DNA of 23,976 nucleotides from BOG-933 sp037147415 (GTDB lineage Bacteria; Pseudomonadota; Alphaproteobacteria; Azospirillales; Azospirillaceae): positions 1 to 23,976 of the forward strand of contig JBAWVF010000050.1 in assembly GCA_037147415.1 (NCBI GenBank). The letters run 5' to 3'. The position numbers and the translations under genes were made by a program. Positions 9,801 to 15,800 of this stretch are shown here, one piece after another (the stretch's first letter is position 1; each line of letters starts with the position of its first letter). The notes under the pieces are model-generated. The model had not been told where the DNA came from. It saw only the letters and a list, made by a program, of their open reading frames with translations, and ran no database searches.

Positions 9801-12800
9801 GGTCGGGGGCAAGACGAATGGCGGCATCGCGCCAGCTTGGATTCGGGCAGGCGCCGGCAAAGACGCCGACCTTGGCCCCGTCCAGTGCCCGCCCGCCGTA
9901 CCCGGCATTTTCCAGCGCGGACAGCGCCGTTTCCAGGAACAGTCTTTGTTCCGGATCCAGCAATGCCGCGTCGGCCGGAGCCATGCGGAACCGACCCGGA
10001 TCGAAGCTGAAAATATCCTCAAGATAGGCCGCCTCCCGGAAGCCTTCGGGCACCGGTAAACCCAGCGTTGTCAGTACGGCCCGCGCTTCGGCGGCGCGCT
10101 CGGTCGGCAGCGGATGTACCCGGTCGTTTCCGGCGGCAACATCGTGCCAGAACTCGTCCAGACTGTCGGCGCCGGCAAGCCGCACCGCCATGCCGATGAT
10201 TGCCACCGCCCCGGTTCGGCGTGAGGCCGGTGGCGGGACGGGGGTAACGGGAAATGGAACCGGGGCGGGAAATGGAACCGGAACTGGCGGGGAAATCCCC
10301 CGAAAAGCCCGTATTCGGGCGGCTTGTCCGGCAATGGTGGAAATCGCGAACAGTTCAGCGATCGAACAGGCGCCGGGCCAGCACGCTTCGATGAGTTCAT
10401 GCAGGCGGATCAATAACAGGGAATTGCCGCCGGCGTCGAAAAAGCCGTCTTCGGAACCGAACTCGGCGCCCGGCAACAATTCTTGCCACAGCGCGGTAAT
10501 CCGCTCCTCGATTCCCGGTTCGGCGGTGCCAACCGGAGCAGCAGGAGCAATTGAGACAGCAGGAGCAATCGGGGCTGGGATTGGCGCCGTGGCGGTCGGC
10601 GTCCCGCGCTCCAACGGCGGACCGGTCAGAGCCTTGCGATCGATTTTGCCGCTGGAGGTCTGTGGTAAGCTGTCCAGGCGGAAGAACCGGGCCGGAATCA
10701 TGGCCTCGGTTAAATGACTGCGCGCATGAGCCCGCAGCGCATTGGCGGTCGGGTGACGGCCGGCGGCGGGCAGAATATAGGCGTGCAATTCGGCTAAGCC
10801 CTGATTGGACACCGGCACCACGACGGCGCGTTCGACCTCCGCCAGCGCCTCGAGAGCATGCTCGATTTCGCCCGGTTCGATCCTCTGGCCTCGAATTTTA
10901 ATCTGATGATCGGTGCGGCCGAGATACTCGATCACTCCGTCCCGACGCCAGCGCCCGAGATCGCCGGTTCGATAAAGTCGCCCGGTTGAAAACCGCCCGG
11001 CGGCGCGGAACGGGTCGGGGATGAATTTTTCGGCGGTCAGATCGGGACGGTTGACATAACCGCGTGCGACCTGAACTCCGCCGATGTTTATCTCGCCGAT
11101 CACGCCGACCGGCAGCGGCCGCCCGACCGGATCAAGTACATAAAGTTGCGTGTTGGCGATCGGCGCCCCGATCGGCACGGTTTCCGCTCCGGTCCAAGGC
11201 GAGCATGGTTGCCAGGAGACGTCAACCGTCGCCTCGGTCGGACCGTAGAGGTTATGGAGCTTGGTTCCGTGGCGGCGATGCAGCAGACGGTCGAAACGGT
11301 CGGCCAGCGCCGGGTCGAGCGCCTCACCGCTGACAAACACCAGCCGCAGCGATGCCAGCTTGCCGGCGTCGGCCCAGCCTTCCTCGAGACAGGTCAGGAA
11401 CACCGCCAGCATCGACGGGACGAAATGCATCACCGTCACCCGGTAACGCGCGACCGCCTCGACCAGTGCGGTCGGGTCCCGTTCGGTCCCGAGCGGCGGC
11501 AAGGCGACCGCGGCTCCGGTCCATGACCACCAGAATAATTCCCACACCGAAACGTCGAAGGTGACCGGCGTCTTTTGCAGGATGACATCGCCGGGACCGA
11601 TCGGGAATGTTTCCTGCATCCACAGGATGCGGTTTAGCACGGCGTTATGTTCGATGGCGGCGCCCTTGGGTCGGCCGGTCGAACCCGACGTGAACAGAAT
11701 ATAGGCCGGATCGCTTGATTCGGCCCGGCAAAGCGGGGAAGCGCCCGCTGCGTTCGGCGAGGAGGCCGACGGGGGCTCCAGAATCAGGCCGGCGGCGCCG
11801 CTCAGCAGCGGCCGGAGTTCAGCCGGGGCCAGCACGACCGGTTTAGCCCCGTTCGGAAGGGCCAAATCCTCGAGCATGCCGATCAGACGGGCCGGAGCCT
11901 GATCGGGATCGAGCGGGGTATAGGCGGCGCCGGTCATCAGAATACCGTGAATCGCGGCCATCATTTCGGGCGAACGCCGCAGGGCCAAAGCCACCCGGTC
12001 TCCCGGACGAACTCCCGCGGCGATCAGAGCGGCGGCAACCGCACCGGCCCGGGCGGCAAACCCGGCATAATCCAGTACCGCGCCGTCGGCATCCAGGAGT
12101 GCCGGAGCATCGGGCGTGCGCCGGAGTTGATCGAGAAACAGCTCGGGAATGGCACGGTGGATCGGCAGATCGCGGGCGGTGGCGTTGAAAGTCTCGACCA
12201 CCCGGGTCCGCTCTTCGGGCGGCAGGAAATCCAGCGCCGACAGGGCGCTATCGGGTGCGGCCAGAGCGGCGCGGGTCAGAACCTCCAACCGGCGGGTGAA
12301 GGCGGCAATCGTGGCGGAATCGAATAAATCGGCGGCATATTCGATCTCCAGGCCAATGCGCGAGCCGCGGCGGCTGAAATGAAAGCTAAGGTCGAACTTG
12401 GCGAAGGGATAGGCAAAGGGCACCGGCACGGTCTTCAGCCCGGCCAATGCCGGCGGCGGTTCGGCGTCGTCCTGCCACACCACCAAGACGTCGAACAGCG
12501 GATTGCGGCTCGGGTCGCGCGGCACGCCCAAAGCCTCGACCAGCGTTTCGAACGGGCAGTGCTGATCGGCCATCGCTTCCAGGCACATCTCGCGCACGGC
12601 GCGCAAATGAGCGCGGAAGGCGGCATCCGGGTCGATGCGCTGACGCAAAACCAGAGTATTGACGAAAAACCCGGCGACCTCTTCAAATTCGGGACGGTCA
12701 CGCCCCGCCACCAAAGTGCCGAGCGCAAAATCGCATTGACCGGTATGCCGGTGCAGCAAGGTATGGACCAAAGCGACCAGGACCATGAAGGGTGTCGTGC

Positions 12801-15800
12801 CCTCGGCCAGCCGCTCGATGCCGCGGCCGGTCGCCTCATCGAACGTAAAGGCGTAGTCGGCGCCGCGGAAACTGCGCTGCGGCGGCCGGCGGCGATCGGT
12901 CGGCAAGGCTAGCGGCTCCGGCAAGGGTGACAACCGGGCAACTTGGCGTGCGATCAGGGCCTTGCCTTCGGCTCCGGCCAGAAAAGCGCGTTGCCAGCGG
13001 GCATAGTCCGGATATTGACGGGCCGGAGGCGGCAAAGCGGTCGTTGGCACCGACGGATAAAGCCGCGACAAATCCCGCAGCAGAATCCCGAGCGTCCAGC
13101 CGTCACACATTAAATGATGCATGACCAGTTGCAGACGCCAATGTTTGGGCGCCAACCGGAATAATAGCGCGCGCACCGGGGCTTCCCGCTCCAGCCGGAA
13201 CGGCCGCAACCCTTCCGCGCTCATGCGTTCACGCGCCGTGGCTTCCGGGTCGGCCGCCGCACGCAGGTCGATCAGTTCCGGCTTCAGCGCGCCCGCCGGG
13301 GCGAGTTTCTGGCGCGCACCGTCGCGCGGATCGGCTGCGGGCACGATCCGCAAACGCAAAGCATGGTGACGCTGTTCCAACGCTACCAACGCCCGGCCGA
13401 AAGCATCGACATCGAGCGCGCCGAGCAGATCAAACGCGACGGGAACATTATAGGCGGCGCTGTCGGGATGCAGACGTTGCATGACCCATAGCCGCTCTTG
13501 ACCATGGGAGAGCGGGTGATCTTCCTCGACCTCGGCCTGCGTTTGGTTGACCGGCTCGGAAACAATCTCTACCGGTGGCGGTCCCCCGGTCTCTTCCGGG
13601 GCGACGATCAGCGCGGCGATGGCGGTGACGGTGCGCGCGGTGAATAACGCACGCATGGTCGGCGGCTGCCGGCCGGTCGCCTCACCGATGCGGCTGGCCA
13701 AACGCATCGCGAGCAAGGAATGACCGCCCAGATGGAAGAAATCATCATCGGCGTCGACGGATTTCCGGTTAAATAATTCGGCAAAGACACGCGCGACCAG
13801 CCGTTCGGCCTCGGTGGCCGGAGCACGCCCGGCTTCGGGTACGGGCTCCGCCGCTATCGCAAGCGCGGCGCGATCGGTGGCGAGACGGGCCAGTGCCCGG
13901 CGGTCCTTCTTGCCGTTGGCATTGACCGGCAGCGACGCCAGTACCACGAACTCGGCCGGGATCATGTAAACCGGCAGATGGAGGGCGAGGTGTCGGCGCC
14001 AGCGGCTTTCATCGGCGACCGTGCAGGTGACGAAAGCCAGCAACGATTTGTCCGCTCCGGTTCCGACCGCGAGTACGCCGGCATCAAGCACGCCGGGACA
14101 GGTGGCAAGCACGGCCTCGATCGCGCCGGTTTCGATGCGGTGACCGCGAATCTTGACCTGCCCGTCACGCCGGCCGCCGAATTCCAGCACGCCGTCGATC
14201 CGCCAGCGCGCAAGGTCGCCGGTGCGATAGACCCGTTCTCCGACCGGGTATTCCGGAGCATGGGGTAAAGTCACGAAGGCGCGGGCGGTCAGATCCGGCC
14301 GTCCGGCATAGCCGAGCGCAAGGCCGTCACCGCCGGTGCACAACTCGCCCCACACCCCGGCCGGAACCGGTCTCAGCCGCTCGTCCAGCACATATATTCT
14401 GGTGTTGGTGATCGGCTTGCCGATCGGGATCGCACCGACGGCATCGGCCGCACTGATGGTATGAGCGGTGGTGAGGCAACTGTTCTCGGTCGGGCCATAG
14501 CCGTTGACCAGACGCAGGCGCGGACAAGCCGACAACACCCGGGCGATATGGGGCGGGCTGAGCACGTCACCGCCGGTTGCCGCGATCCGAAGCGGGCGAA
14601 AGGCGGCGGGGTTTTCGTCGGCGACCCGGTTGAACAATGCCGTCGTCAGCCACAGCGCGGTAATCCCGCTGCGCGCCAGCCGATTGCCGAGCAATGCCGG
14701 CTCTATCATCTCTTCATCGGACAGGAATTCCAGGCGGGCGCCCGCCAACAGCGGCAGCCAGATTTCCAATGTCGCCGCGTCGAAGCCGAGCGGTGCGCCC
14801 TGGGTCATGGCATCACCGGGAGCGAGATCGATCAGGCTGGTGTCGAGCGCCAATCGAGCCACACCTCGATGCGGAATCACGACGCCCTTGGGCTCTCCGG
14901 TCGATCCCGAAGTGAACATGATATAGGCCGGATCGCCGCCGGTGATCGGTGCTCCGGCGGTCAAGCGCTCCATCGGCGAGAGCGGGCCGGATCGACCCCG
15001 GGCCGTCAGCTCCTCGAGTGTCGGCACCGTTATGCCGGTCAAGCCGGTCAGCCGGGTTCGGGCCGCGGCGTCGGCAATGATCAGTCGGCAACCGCAATCG
15101 GCCAGCAACCGGGTCACCATGGCCGGCGGCAGTTTGTCGTCGAGCGGCAGATAGGCCGCTCCGGCCTTCAGAATGGCCAAAGTGGCGATGATCGCGTCCG
15201 GTCCACGCCGGACCGCCAGTCCGACCGTGCCCCGATATACCGTGCCGCCGGGGCTGTCGGTCGCGGCTCGGTTCAGCCCGGCGGCCATTTCCTCGGCCGC
15301 CCGATCGAGTTCGGCATAGCTGAGAGCAACGCCATCGGCCGAAACCAGCGCCGGCCGCTCGGCATGGCGCACCGCCGCCTCTTGCCACAGAGTGGCCAAC
15401 GAGGCATCCCGCGGATAAGACCGCTCGGTCCGGTTGAACTCGGTGATCAAGCGGCGCCGTTGATCCTCCGGTAACAGCGGCAAATCGGCAAGCACGGTTT
15501 CGGGAGCGGTGGCGGCCGCGAGAATCAGAGTTTCCAACTGTCCGATCATGGCCCGGACCCGCTCGGGGCGCCACCGGGCAACATCATGTTCGATCGCGAA
15601 CAGAGTGCGGCCGGAACTCAGCCGGGTCAGCACGAAGGAGAGGTTGTATTTGCCCGCGCCCTGTTCGGGGTCGAGCCAGCGTTCATAACCGTCTTCGCGG
15701 TCTTCCACCACCACCACGGTATCGAAGATTTCCCCCGGCTCGTTCCCGCGGGCGCGCAGAGCATCATCGATCAGCCAGCGTAGCGGGTAATCCTGATGCG

